A stretch of DNA of 64,000 bases from Planctomycetota bacterium (GTDB lineage: Bacteria > Planctomycetota > JACQVV01 > JASMLP01). The stretch is taken from the NCBI GenBank assembly GCA_030748635.1, contig JASMLP010000028.1:1-64000 (forward strand), given 5' to 3'. The first letter of the stretch is position 1. The number at the start of each line of letters is the position of its first letter. Of this stretch, positions 1-7,178 are shown piece by piece. The position numbers and the translations under genes were made by a program. The notes under the pieces are model-generated. The model was not told the origin of the DNA. It ran no database searches and saw only the letters and a list, made by a program, of their open reading frames with translations.

Positions 1-2
1 AG

Positions 3-302
3 TCGGCGAAGAAGTCGGCGAAGAAGTCGGCGAAGAAGTCGGCGAAGAAGTCGGCGAAGAAGTCGGCGAAGAAGTCGGCGAAGAAGTCGGCGAAGAAGTC
101 GGCGAAGAAGTCGGCGAAGAAGTCGGCGAAGAAGACCGCGAAGAAGACCGCGAAGAAGACCGCCAAGAAGACCGCCAAGAAGACCGCGAAGAAGACCGCG
201 AAGAAGACCGCGAAGAAGACCGCGAAGAAGACCGCCAAGAAGACCGCGAAGAAGACCGCGAAGAAGACCGCCAAGAAGACCGCGAAGAAGACCGCCAAGA
301 AG
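3..302 (+). repeat. Tandem 12-bp repeat array, 25 units
   Basis: Eleven identical units tcggcgaagaag (3-134) are followed by 14 units accgcSaagaag (135-302), where S is g or c. The units differ only in the first codon (Ser or Thr) and in the wobble base of the Ala codon. Near-perfect identity at DNA level suggests recent expansion by slippage or unequal recombination. Unit gain or loss keeps the reading frame. Confidence 0.95.
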
Positions 303-326
303 TCGACCTCCAAGCGTAAGCGCTGA
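3..326 (+). CDS. Histone H1-like lysine-rich protein, C-terminal part (5' end outside window)
   Basis: An open frame runs in from the left edge and ends at TGA 324-326. It encodes 11 copies of Ser-Ala-Lys-Lys, then 14 copies of Thr-Ala-Lys-Lys, and finishes STSKRKR. Such Lys/Ala-rich tails occur in bacterial H1-like proteins (chlamydial HctB type, AlgP type), which bind DNA without sequence specificity and compact the nucleoid. No start codon lies in the window, so the N-terminal domain is unseen. The +1-shifted frame would read an acidic VGEE/DREE repeat ending at 319. I prefer the basic frame because it ends in a natural KRKR tail and matches a known protein style. The frame choice is an inference. 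Confidence 0.75.
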   Translation, partial: SAKKSAKKSAKKSAKKSAKKSAKKSAKKSAKKSAKKSAKKSAKKTAKKTAKKTAKKTAKKTAKKTAKKTAKKTAKKTAKKTAKKTAKKTAKKTAKKTAKKSTSKRKR

Positions 327-349
327 TCTGGCTGTCGAGAGGGCGATTC

Positions 350-373
350 CCCTCTTCCGTTACAGGAAGAGGG
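350..373 (+). terminator. Stem-loop after the H1-like gene
   Basis: Perfect 9-bp stem CCCTCTTCC / GGAAGAGGG with a 6-nt loop, 24 bp after the H1-like stop codon. There is no T-tract behind it, so intrinsic termination is uncertain. It also lies downstream of the minus-strand gene ending at 449 and could serve both converging transcripts. Confidence 0.5.
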
Positions 374-448
374 TACGGTCCAGATTCAGGCACGCGCTTC
401 TCGCGTACTTCTCCTGAAAAGGGGGGGCGCGTTTCTAGCGAGAGGAGG

Positions 449-1363
449 TCAGTCGACCAGTTTTTTGTCTAAGACGATCCAGCGCTCGCCCAGGTATCGG
501 GAGATCGAGGTGGGGCGATGGAATTCATCTCCGAGGCGTTCAAAGCAGACGAGCTTGACTTTCTTCTCGGAGTAAACGAGCTCTCGGATTTCATCGGGAT
601 CGTCGGGATCGTCCACGCGTACAATCGACTGGACTAGTCCCCGGAGCATGACACCGATGTAGTCGGCTTCACGCGACACGTTTCCGAAAATGGCCACACC
701 GTCAATGGATTGACCGTCAGCGATTTCCATTCGTTGTGTTTTGGATTCGTAGGTCCGATTCGGCGTGCGAATGGTTTTCGGTTCGTTGCGAGGAATGAGG
801 AAGTCGGAGTTGGAGTGGAGCTTTTTACCCAGTTGCTTTTCCAGCTTTTCCTTCACCTCGGGATACACACCTTCGAAGTCGCGCCGAAAGTGGTTCAGGA
901 AGGCTTCTCGCTGGGAGAAAATCCGAAGGTTTTCCCGGTGCATGGCCTTGCGGAGTGAGATGATCTGATCGTGCTTGTACACGTGGGCTTCTTCCGGCTT
1001 CAACCCCTGGGAGATACGCAGAGCGTTGATCTTATCGTCGATTGTGATGGTTTTGAGATTGTCCGGCAGTTTGCAGTGCTGGAAGATGTTACCCAGTTCG
1101 GTTTTCTTGATGTCGCCCTTGGGTACATCCGTGATCAGCCAGATATCGAGGTCCATCTTACGAGGAGCTCCGGTGTTGTTGGTGACCTTGTAGGTCATGT
1201 ACCAGTACACCTTCCGGTATCCCAGCGGGTCCTTGATGATGATGCTGTCGAACTTGCCGACTTTGAAATCCAGCTTCCACCGTCGTTGCGTACTGTCGGT
1301 TTGGGCCGAGACGGCTTGGATGAAGAGAAAAACGGTCAGTCCGAAGGACACTAAAAACTTCAT
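449..1363 (-). CDS. Exported protein of unknown function
   Basis: 304-residue protein with a clear Sec signal peptide (MKFLVSFGL, hydrophobic core, cleavage near AVSAQ), so probably periplasmic. I recognise no family. The mature part is mixed alpha/beta with many charged residues, and the C-terminal half contains GQSIDGVAIFGNVS and IGVMLRGLVQSIV. A TTG at 1369 could extend it by two residues. I chose ATG 1363 because AAGGAG lies 9 nt upstream of it and only 3 nt from the TTG. It is monocistronic and transcribed from a promoter whose -35 box faces that of the purA unit. Confidence 0.75.
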   Translation of the reverse strand: MKFLVSFGLTVFLFIQAVSAQTDSTQRRWKLDFKVGKFDSIIIKDPLGYRKVYWYMTYKVTNNTGAPRKMDLDIWLITDVPKGDIKKTELGNIFQHCKLPDNLKTITIDDKINALRISQGLKPEEAHVYKHDQIISLRKAMHRENLRIFSQREAFLNHFRRDFEGVYPEVKEKLEKQLGKKLHSNSDFLIPRNEPKTIRTPNRTYESKTQRMEIADGQSIDGVAIFGNVSREADYIGVMLRGLVQSIVRVDDPDDPDEIRELVYSEKKVKLVCFERLGDEFHRPTSISRYLGERWIVLDKKLVD

Positions 1364-1406
1364 AATCAATGGCTCCTTGGGGTCTGGAGGCTCCAGAAGA
1401 GGAGGA

Positions 1407-1436
1407 ATCGTAAGTGGCCCTCCTTGTAGCTGTCAA
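1407..1436 (-). promoter_or_regulatory. Sigma70-type promoter for the exported protein
   Basis: On the minus strand, TTGACA (1436-1431) and TACGAT (1412-1407) are separated by 18 bp, about 45 bp before the ATG at 1363. The -35 is perfect and the -10 matches 4 of 6 consensus positions. Confidence 0.6.
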
Positions 1437-1442
1437 GTGAAA

Positions 1443-1472
1443 TTGACACTCCGCCGTCTTCCCTCCTATAAT
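1443..1472 (+). promoter_or_regulatory. Consensus sigma70 promoter for the HAMP-purA-cdsA-ybeZ-ybeY unit
   Basis: Both hexamers are perfect: TTGACA at 1443-1448 and TATAAT at 1467-1472, spacer 18 bp. The predicted transcript start is near 1479, giving a leader of about 95 nt to the next gene. Its -35 box and the minus-strand -35 form the inverted repeat TGTCAA-N6-TTGACA (1431-1448). Confidence 0.8.
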
Positions 1473-1573
1473 CCCGACTCTAGACCCGTGGCATCGGTAG
1501 GGAAGACCGATTCGAGATGGAGTGGGGTCGACTCCGGCTGACTGTTACGCAATCGAGCGTTTATATCCTTTGA

Positions 1574-2245
1574 ATGGATCCTTTTGTAGGGGTATGTGCC
1601 AGGCCGATGCAATCTTCGGATGAAAACGCATCTTCCGGTGAAATTCCGGAATCTACACGTCAGAAACGACGCCAGATGACTGTTGGAAGTGGTTTCCTCC
1701 GGCACTACGTACTGGTCTGGACGGTCATGTCCCTGGCTTTTGTCTTTACCCTCTTGATCACCCTCTATTTCAGTATGCGGATCCTGAAGCAAGGTCCCAT
1801 CGCTCCGGAATATATCGAAGATTTGAGCTTGATCATTCTGACCAACGGCATTTTTGTGCTTCTTGTTACCCTGTTCATGGGGCTTTACACCCTCCTCCTT
1901 TCTCAGCGGATGTCTGGACCCGCGCAGCGGATCAATCGGGCGATCAAGAAAACTCTTGAAGGAGAGAAGTGCGAAGTTCGGGTTCGGGATAACGATCTAT
2001 TCCAGGATCTTGCCGCAAACCTCAATCGACTCTTTGAAATGAATCGACAGAGGGATTGGCAATCGAAATTACAAGGGGATGAAGATACGCGACGGATCAA
2101 CTCTCTGACGGGGGTTTTGGATCGAGCTCGAAATCTGACTCGGGTTATACGTGAAGATGCGGAGGCGACTCCGGAAATACGGGAACATTCCGAGGCCCTT
2201 TCGGATGTTCTTGGGCGTCTTGGCAAGAAGCGAGGAACTGATTGA
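1574..2245 (+). CDS. Two-helix membrane protein with HAMP domain
   Basis: 223 residues with two transmembrane helices (about 42-70 and 85-112). A HAMP-type linker follows (about 110-160: GP, then R..R..K, a Gly-Glu turn, R-x-x-D-x-F-x-D-L, N-x-L-F). The end is a helical tail. HAMP domains relay signals from a membrane sensor to an output domain, but no kinase, cyclase or methyl-accepting domain follows. This is therefore a bare membrane-HAMP protein whose partner must be separate. ATG 1610 is an alternative start and neither start has a good Shine-Dalgarno. It is the first gene behind the consensus promoter, 50 bp before purA. Confidence 0.75.
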   Translation: MDPFVGVCARPMQSSDENASSGEIPESTRQKRRQMTVGSGFLRHYVLVWTVMSLAFVFTLLITLYFSMRILKQGPIAPEYIEDLSLIILTNGIFVLLVTLFMGLYTLLLSQRMSGPAQRINRAIKKTLEGEKCEVRVRDNDLFQDLAANLNRLFEMNRQRDWQSKLQGDEDTRRINSLTGVLDRARNLTRVIREDAEATPEIREHSEALSDVLGRLGKKRGTD

Positions 2246-2295
2246 ATGGTTGAGAAGGTTTCGATATCTGGAAGGGGGTTCTGATTCCCGATTCC

Positions 2296-3576
2296 TTGAA
2301 AGTTCGCGCCGTGGTTGGACTCCAGTGGGGAGATGAGGGGAAGGGAAAGGTGGTGGACCACTACGCCGCCTCGGCGGATTTTGTGGTTCGATGCCAGGGA
2401 GGCGCCAATGCGGGGCATACCGTCTGGGTAGATGGACGCAAGATGGTCGGGCATCTACTACCTAGCGGAGCTTTCCATCCCGATCCGATCTGTGTTATCG
2501 GAGCAGGAGTGGTTCTCGATTTGGAGTCGTTGTGTGAGGAGATCGATGCGTTGAATGCCGTGGGGCTGGAAGTCGAAAAACGACTTCGTGTGAGTCGGTT
2601 GGCTCATCTGGTCCTTCCGTATCACAAGATTCTGGATCGTGGCCGGGACCGACTGCCGAGTATGGGGCTTCCCATCGGGACTACCGGGCGCGGGATCGGT
2701 CCGGCTTACTCGGACAAGATGCGCCGGGTCGGATTGCGGGTCGGAGACCTGGACCGAGGGGAATCCGTTGTCCGTTCTCTGCTCCAGGCCCGACTGGAGG
2801 AAATGGCTCCTGTGATGGAGCGGCAAGGGATGGAGTATCCCGACCTGGAGGCAACACTGGACTTATTGCTCTCGCTTGGTAATCGACTTCAACCGTGTTT
2901 CGTGGATACGGGACATTTGATTCGAGAGGCGATCCGAACGGGCCGCCGAGTTCTTTTCGAAGGCGCGCAGGGAACTTTGCTGGATATCGATCACGGAACT
3001 TATCCATTTGTCACCAGTTCCACTTCTAGCGCGCTGGGGTTAGGACCCGGTTCGGGTGTACCTTCCCGCTCGATCGAGCATATCCTAGGGGTGGTGAAAG
3101 CTTATGCGACCCGAGTGGGAGAGGGGCCGTTTCCGACCGAGGAAAAGGGGGCCCATGGGGAATCGCTCCGGGAAAAAGGTAAGGAATTCGGCGCGACGAC
3201 TGGGCGACCGAGGCGCTGTGGATGGTTGGATCTCCCGGCTCTGGGTTATTCCGTGGCTCTCAACGGAATCGACGCGCTGGCCTTGACCAAAATCGATGTT
3301 CTGGGCGGACAGGAAGGGCTCAAAATTTGTGTCGGTTATGAGGATATGAGCGGGAACGAAATTCCTTTCACACCGGAATCTCATGTTCTGGAAGAGGTCA
3401 TCCCGATTTACGAGGAGATGGTCGGTTGGCCCGAACAGGAAGTCGGTAGCTCTGAACTTCCAGAGGGGGCGCTTCGATATATCGAGCGAATCGAGTCATT
3501 TGTCGGTGTCCCGGTCGTTTTTGTGGGCACAGGCCCGGATCGTAATCATTCGGTTCTGCGACACGGAGGACTTTGA
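2296..3576 (+). CDS. purA: Adenylosuccinate synthetase
   Basis: 426 residues, full family length. It makes adenylosuccinate from IMP and aspartate using GTP, the first committed step to AMP. Visible signatures are the N-terminal P-loop-like QWGDEGKGK (residues 10-18), NAGHT, the IMP-site GTTGRGIGPAY (about 130-140), FEGAQGTLLDIDHGTYPFVT and the GTP-binding end GPDRNHS. The start is TTG 2296; there is no ATG in a suitable place. The downstream cdsA starts 2 nt after this stop. Cytoplasmic housekeeping enzyme. Confidence 0.97.
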   Translation: MKVRAVVGLQWGDEGKGKVVDHYAASADFVVRCQGGANAGHTVWVDGRKMVGHLLPSGAFHPDPICVIGAGVVLDLESLCEEIDALNAVGLEVEKRLRVSRLAHLVLPYHKILDRGRDRLPSMGLPIGTTGRGIGPAYSDKMRRVGLRVGDLDRGESVVRSLLQARLEEMAPVMERQGMEYPDLEATLDLLLSLGNRLQPCFVDTGHLIREAIRTGRRVLFEGAQGTLLDIDHGTYPFVTSSTSSALGLGPGSGVPSRSIEHILGVVKAYATRVGEGPFPTEEKGAHGESLREKGKEFGATTGRPRRCGWLDLPALGYSVALNGIDALALTKIDVLGGQEGLKICVGYEDMSGNEIPFTPESHVLEEVIPIYEEMVGWPEQEVGSSELPEGALRYIERIESFVGVPVVFVGTGPDRNHSVLRHGGL

Positions 3577-3577
3577 G

Positions 3578-4477
3578 TTGTATCGAGTTCGGATCGCGAT
3601 CGGAACCTTGTTGTTGAGTCTGATCGGAGCGGTATTGTGGCTCGATCTTCGGTTGGAAACCGATATCGGCACGTTGCTGGTTCTGGGGCTTGTGGTGTTG
3701 GGCAGTTTCGACGAATTCCTTTGCATGTTCAAAGTGCGACGGGGTTTTCGAGTGCTGGGCGCTCTTCTGGCGATGACGAGCCTGTTTGGGATCTGGGGAG
3801 TTGAGCATGCTCGATTCGAGGCCTGGTCACTTCAGGCGACTCTGTTTTTCGGGATATTTTGTCTTTTGTTCTGGTCGATGCGTGAATACACGCTCGAAAA
3901 AGCGACCGTTGGGAACCACGAGCAGGGCGACAAGTTCGGGATCGTAGGAGAGAGCGCCCTGGTCGCGCTGGGGTGGCTTTATCTGGTGTTGGGTTTGTCT
4001 CACCTGCTCCTTTTACGATTCATGGATATGGGGGAGCGTGGATTCGGGCGACCTGAGGCCGATGGGATTGCGCTTTTGCTCTTCCTGATTTTGGTGGCCA
4101 AAGGGGCTGATATCGGGGGATATCTTGTTGGTAAACGTTTTGGTCGTAAGAAGTTGATCCCCTCGATCAGTCCGGGAAAATCGGTCGAAGGGACTCTCGG
4201 AGGGCTTTTTCTTTCCGCTTTTTTTGCTTTTTGTTTTGCTCGCTGGGTGCCGCCTGTTACGGCTTTATTGGAGCCGGTTCCTGCCGTCGGATTTGGGGTT
4301 CTGGTGGGTTTGAGCTCACTTATCGGCGATTTGACGGAATCCTTCTTGAAGCGAAAGGCGGGGATCAAGGACAGTAAAACATTGATTCCGGAGTTCGGAG
4401 GTTTCTTCGATTTGACAGATAGCCTGACGTTTGCGGCTCCCTTGGTCTATTATTCATTAAGAGGGCTTTCTACATGA
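3578..4477 (+). CDS. cdsA: Phosphatidate cytidylyltransferase (CDP-diglyceride synthase)
   Basis: 299 residues with about eight hydrophobic helices. It makes CDP-diacylglycerol from phosphatidate and CTP for phospholipid synthesis. The family signature is near the C-terminus: ESFLKRKAGIKDSKTLIPEF, followed by GGFFDLTDS. The usual D-R-x-D is here D-L-T-D, so both aspartates are kept. Start TTG 3578 is chosen because the frame opens inside purA and this codon lies directly behind the purA stop. Close packing suggests purA-cdsA coupling. Confidence 0.93.
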   Translation: MYRVRIAIGTLLLSLIGAVLWLDLRLETDIGTLLVLGLVVLGSFDEFLCMFKVRRGFRVLGALLAMTSLFGIWGVEHARFEAWSLQATLFFGIFCLLFWSMREYTLEKATVGNHEQGDKFGIVGESALVALGWLYLVLGLSHLLLLRFMDMGERGFGRPEADGIALLLFLILVAKGADIGGYLVGKRFGRKKLIPSISPGKSVEGTLGGLFLSAFFAFCFARWVPPVTALLEPVPAVGFGVLVGLSSLIGDLTESFLKRKAGIKDSKTLIPEFGGFFDLTDSLTFAAPLVYYSLRGLST

Positions 4478-4554
4478 TGTTGTGGTCGGGGCCCCTCGGG
4501 TACCCGGCATAATCCGCTTGGGGACCGAACCAAAATCTTTCAGATGAGGTGAAT

Positions 4555-5541
4555 ATGCAGAAAACCGAACGTCGAATCGAACTGGACAACCGGGATGAAA
4601 CGAGGGCTTTTTGCGGCGCCTATGATCGAAACCTCCGGACTGTTCGAGAGGCTTTCGGTATTCAGTTGGTCGCTCGCGATGGACTCTGTCTTTTGAGGGG
4701 GGACGAGCGGGCTGTGGAGTCGGCCGGACGGGTATTCGATCGGTTTCTGTCCACCATCCGTTCGGGGAGGTCGCTGCGGCAAGGCGATGTGGAGCGATTC
4801 GTTCGTGAGGAGAAGCATGGGCACCTTCCCGAGACGCACGATGCCGAAAACTCCCGGCCGGATTACAGGAGGGTGGACCGTCGTCTTTCCGTCAGGCCAC
4901 GTTCGGAGAATCAGCGCCGGTATGTGGAGGCTATTTCCGGGAATGATGTTGTCTTTGGGATCGGTCCCGCAGGTACTGGGAAAACTTACCTGGCGGTAGC
5001 GATGGCGGTGGCAGCGCTGAAGTCGGGGCGTGTTCGTCGTCTGGTGCTGGTTCGACCGGCGGTCGAGGCCGGTGAGCGGTTGGGGTTTTTGCCGGGCGAT
5101 TTTCAGGCGAAGATCAATCCCTATCTTCGTCCACTCTACGATGCTCTCGGCGACATTCTGGATTGGTCTCAGATTCAGAAGTATCAGGAGAGGGATATCA
5201 TCGAAATCGTTCCGTTGGCCTATATGCGTGGACGAACTCTCAATAATGCATTTATCATTCTCGATGAAGCCCAGAATACGACTCCCGGTCAGATGAAGAT
5301 GTTCCTGACTCGTATCGGTACGGGGGCTCGAGCGGTGATCACTGGCGATATCACCCAGATTGATCTCGATCCAGGCACCTCCTCAGGTCTTGTGGAGTGT
5401 CGAGAAGTTCTCGATGGTGTCGAGGGAATCTCGTTCGTGGACTTCGAGGATGTGGACATTGTGCGACACCCTCTGGTTCGGGCCATTGTCCAGGCGTATG
5501 AGGGGACAGACGAGCATACCCCGGAAAAGAATCGTTCCTGA
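4555..5541 (+). CDS. ybeZ: PhoH-family ATPase (YbeZ type)
   Basis: 328 residues; a GTG two codons upstream (4549) is also possible. An N-terminal region of about 130 residues resembles the small RNA-binding-like lobe of YbeZ. It is followed by a PhoH P-loop domain: Walker A GPAGTGKTYLA, AVEAGERLGFLPGDFQ, Walker B FIILDEAQNTTPGQMK, sensor TGDITQIDL. The family binds ATP and works with YbeY in RNA quality control and ribosome maturation. ybeY starts 2 nt after this stop, the standard pairing. No PIN domain is present. Confidence 0.93.
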   Translation: MQKTERRIELDNRDETRAFCGAYDRNLRTVREAFGIQLVARDGLCLLRGDERAVESAGRVFDRFLSTIRSGRSLRQGDVERFVREEKHGHLPETHDAENSRPDYRRVDRRLSVRPRSENQRRYVEAISGNDVVFGIGPAGTGKTYLAVAMAVAALKSGRVRRLVLVRPAVEAGERLGFLPGDFQAKINPYLRPLYDALGDILDWSQIQKYQERDIIEIVPLAYMRGRTLNNAFIILDEAQNTTPGQMKMFLTRIGTGARAVITGDITQIDLDPGTSSGLVECREVLDGVEGISFVDFEDVDIVRHPLVRAIVQAYEGTDEHTPEKNRS

Positions 5542-5543
5542 GT

Positions 5544-5999
5544 TTGAACTCCGAAGTTAACGATTCGGGGGATTTTCGTGGGTCGGTAGAAATCGCCGTT
5601 CGTCACGAGAGCGGGTTGAGAATGTCGGAAGATCTCGTCCGATTGGTGGCTCTCGATGTGATGGCTCGTCGCGGTCTGAAGGGAGAACTGTCGGTCACTT
5701 TTGTGGGAGCGGATGAGATCCATTGTCTGAATCGAGATTTTTTAGGACACGACTACGAGACCGACTGTTTGACCTTCGATCTGGCCGATGAGGGACCGGA
5801 CGATCTTCTCGGAGAGGTCATAGTCAATATCGATCAAGCCGACCGGGAGGCCGGCGAGCGAGGACTGGATTACGAGGAGGAGCTTTTGCGATATGTGATT
5901 CACGGAGTTTTGCATCTCGCTGGCGAGGAGGACGATACGATTGAACAGAGAAGCCGGATGAATCGACTCGAGAGCGAGGTGTTGCGTCGATTCAGGTGA
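5544..5999 (+). CDS. ybeY: Endoribonuclease YbeY (rRNA maturation factor)
   Basis: 151 residues, TTG start 2 nt after ybeZ. YbeY is a zinc-dependent endoribonuclease for 16S rRNA 3'-end maturation and ribosome quality control. The core FLGHDYETDCLTFDL and the metal motif HGVLHLAGEEDD are visible. The usual motif is H-x3-H-x5-H. Here the first two ligands are His120 and His124, but the third position is Asp130. Its last 8 bp overlap the converging gene that ends at 5992. Confidence 0.93.
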   Translation: MNSEVNDSGDFRGSVEIAVRHESGLRMSEDLVRLVALDVMARRGLKGELSVTFVGADEIHCLNRDFLGHDYETDCLTFDLADEGPDDLLGEVIVNIDQADREAGERGLDYEEELLRYVIHGVLHLAGEEDDTIEQRSRMNRLESEVLRRFR

Positions 6000-6273
6000 T
6001 GTTTCCGGATACCCAGCGGATGCGAAGACCTGAGGAGGCAAGCGAGGGACTGATCGACTCCGGACTCTGCCCTTCGAGAGTGCACTTGTAGAGGATCGAA
6101 TCCCGATAACCGAGTAGTTCGATTCTTTTGTATTTGAAGTCGGAGGTGATCGGTACCCCTTGGATGGGGCGAAATTCGTTGGTGATGCGTACCACGATCT
6201 CTTCGATCTGGGCTTTCTTGATGTCCAGAATAAAGGTGTCGATGGATGGGTGGGTTCGTTCCGAACGATTCAT
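5992..6273 (-). CDS. Conserved-looking small protein of unknown function (93 aa)
   Basis: 93 residues, soluble, no signal peptide, no recognised domain. The N-terminal half has alternating hydrophobic residues (FILDIKKAQIEEIVVRI) and the centre reads FKYKRIELLGYRDSILYKC, suggesting a small alpha/beta fold. The start ATG 6273-6271 overlaps the stop of the upstream lipoprotein gene as TGATG, so translation is probably coupled. It is the last gene of the amrS-nnrE unit and converges on ybeY with an 8-bp overlap. Coupling and a continuous frame support a real gene; its function is unknown. Confidence 0.65.
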   Translation of the reverse strand: MNRSERTHPSIDTFILDIKKAQIEEIVVRITNEFRPIQGVPITSDFKYKRIELLGYRDSILYKCTLEGQSPESISPSLASSGLRIRWVSGNIT

Positions 6274-6485
6274 CAGGGTTCTTCCGGGCGTTCTGTCCAT
6301 TGCAGGAAGACCCCGTCGCACTCGGTTTGATCGTACTCGACATATTGGCCGCATCGAGGGCAGCAAGGAATGAGGATACGTGAGCCATCAGTAGCTGTAC
6401 GTTCGTTCCAGACAACCTTGGAGGAGCAACCTGCTAACAGGAACAGGGTGATTAGGGAGAGGATCAGCGATAGCCGTGGCTTCAT
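6273..6485 (-). CDS. Tiny lipoprotein with paired cysteines
   Basis: 70-residue protein. A lipoprotein signal ends in the lipobox LLAGC (Cys20), so the mature protein is about 51 residues and membrane-anchored by lipid. The mature part contains CCPRCGQYVEYDQTECDG, a Cys-x2-Cys plus a further Cys, resembling half a zinc ribbon or a redox pair. Start ATG 6485 overlaps the nnrE stop (ATGA). No family recognised. Confidence 0.75.
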   Translation of the reverse strand: MKPRLSLILSLITLFLLAGCSSKVVWNERTATDGSRILIPCCPRCGQYVEYDQTECDGVFLQWTERPEEP

Positions 6486-7165
6486 TGGATGAAATCCTGA
6501 ATGAGTGGGAGGGGGATCGATATTTCGGCTACGTCCAGTTCACCCGTGTGAGCGGGACCTTCAAGCAAAAAGAATCCGATTTTGGGTAGAGCGAAAGTGA
6601 CCGTGCTGTCGGCTCGGATGGCTGTTCCCAGGACTTCTCCGGTATCGGCGTTGAGACCTGAAGGGGTATCGAGCGCTGTGATGGGACGACCGGAGGCGTT
6701 GAGCATATCGATGCATTGGGCGTAAAGACCTCGAACAGGTCGGGAGAGACCGGTTCCTAACAAGGCATCGACCAGGAGGCTGGCGTCGAGGAAATCTGGA
6801 CGAAAATTTTCGAGTTCATCGATCGATTGGATGGGGTGAGGGGATAGGCCGAGGGAGTCGAGAATGGACAGATTGATTCCGGAGTCGCTGGTGGGGGGGA
6901 TATCGTCACGAGATCCGACAAGGAGGGGTCGGATTTCGAGTCCTCGGTTGAAAAGGTGTCGGGCAACCACAAAGCCGTCTCCGCCGTTGTTCCCCTTCCC
7001 ACAGAGGATAACAACCGGAGAACGGTTGTCGGAAGGGAGTCGGTCGAGAATGTGGTGGGCCGCTGCCCGGCCCGCATTTTCCATGAGAAGTATGGAAGGG
7101 ATGGAGTAGTCCTTGCTGGCTCGACGATCGAGTTCTCGAATCTGTTCGCAGGTTGCGGCCTTCAT
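6482..7165 (-). CDS. nnrE: NAD(P)H-hydrate epimerase (YjeF N-terminal domain)
   Basis: 227 residues. It interconverts R and S forms of hydrated NADH/NADPH so that the damaged cofactor can be repaired by the dehydratase. Signatures: LLMENAGRAAAHH, VVILCGKGNNGGDGFVVARHL (nucleotide site), LVDALLGTGLSRPVRG and ALDTPSGLNADTGEV. Only the epimerase domain is present; the NnrD dehydratase domain often fused behind it is absent and not found nearby. It starts 13 nt after amrS and overlaps the lipoprotein start by ATGA. Confidence 0.92.
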   Translation of the reverse strand: MKAATCEQIRELDRRASKDYSIPSILLMENAGRAAAHHILDRLPSDNRSPVVILCGKGNNGGDGFVVARHLFNRGLEIRPLLVGSRDDIPPTSDSGINLSILDSLGLSPHPIQSIDELENFRPDFLDASLLVDALLGTGLSRPVRGLYAQCIDMLNASGRPITALDTPSGLNADTGEVLGTAIRADSTVTFALPKIGFFLLEGPAHTGELDVAEISIPLPLIQDFIQ

Positions 7166-7178
7166 CCGGGATTTTCCT

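Noticed and set aside
3..302. CRISPR or other non-coding repeat array
   Set aside because: Units are 12 bp, contiguous without spacers, and keep an open frame to a natural stop.
2..319. Acidic VGEE/DREE repeat protein in the alternative frame of the 5' array
   Set aside because: Possible in principle, but the basic SAKK/TAKK frame matches known H1-like tails and ends in KRKR. An upstream start would decide.
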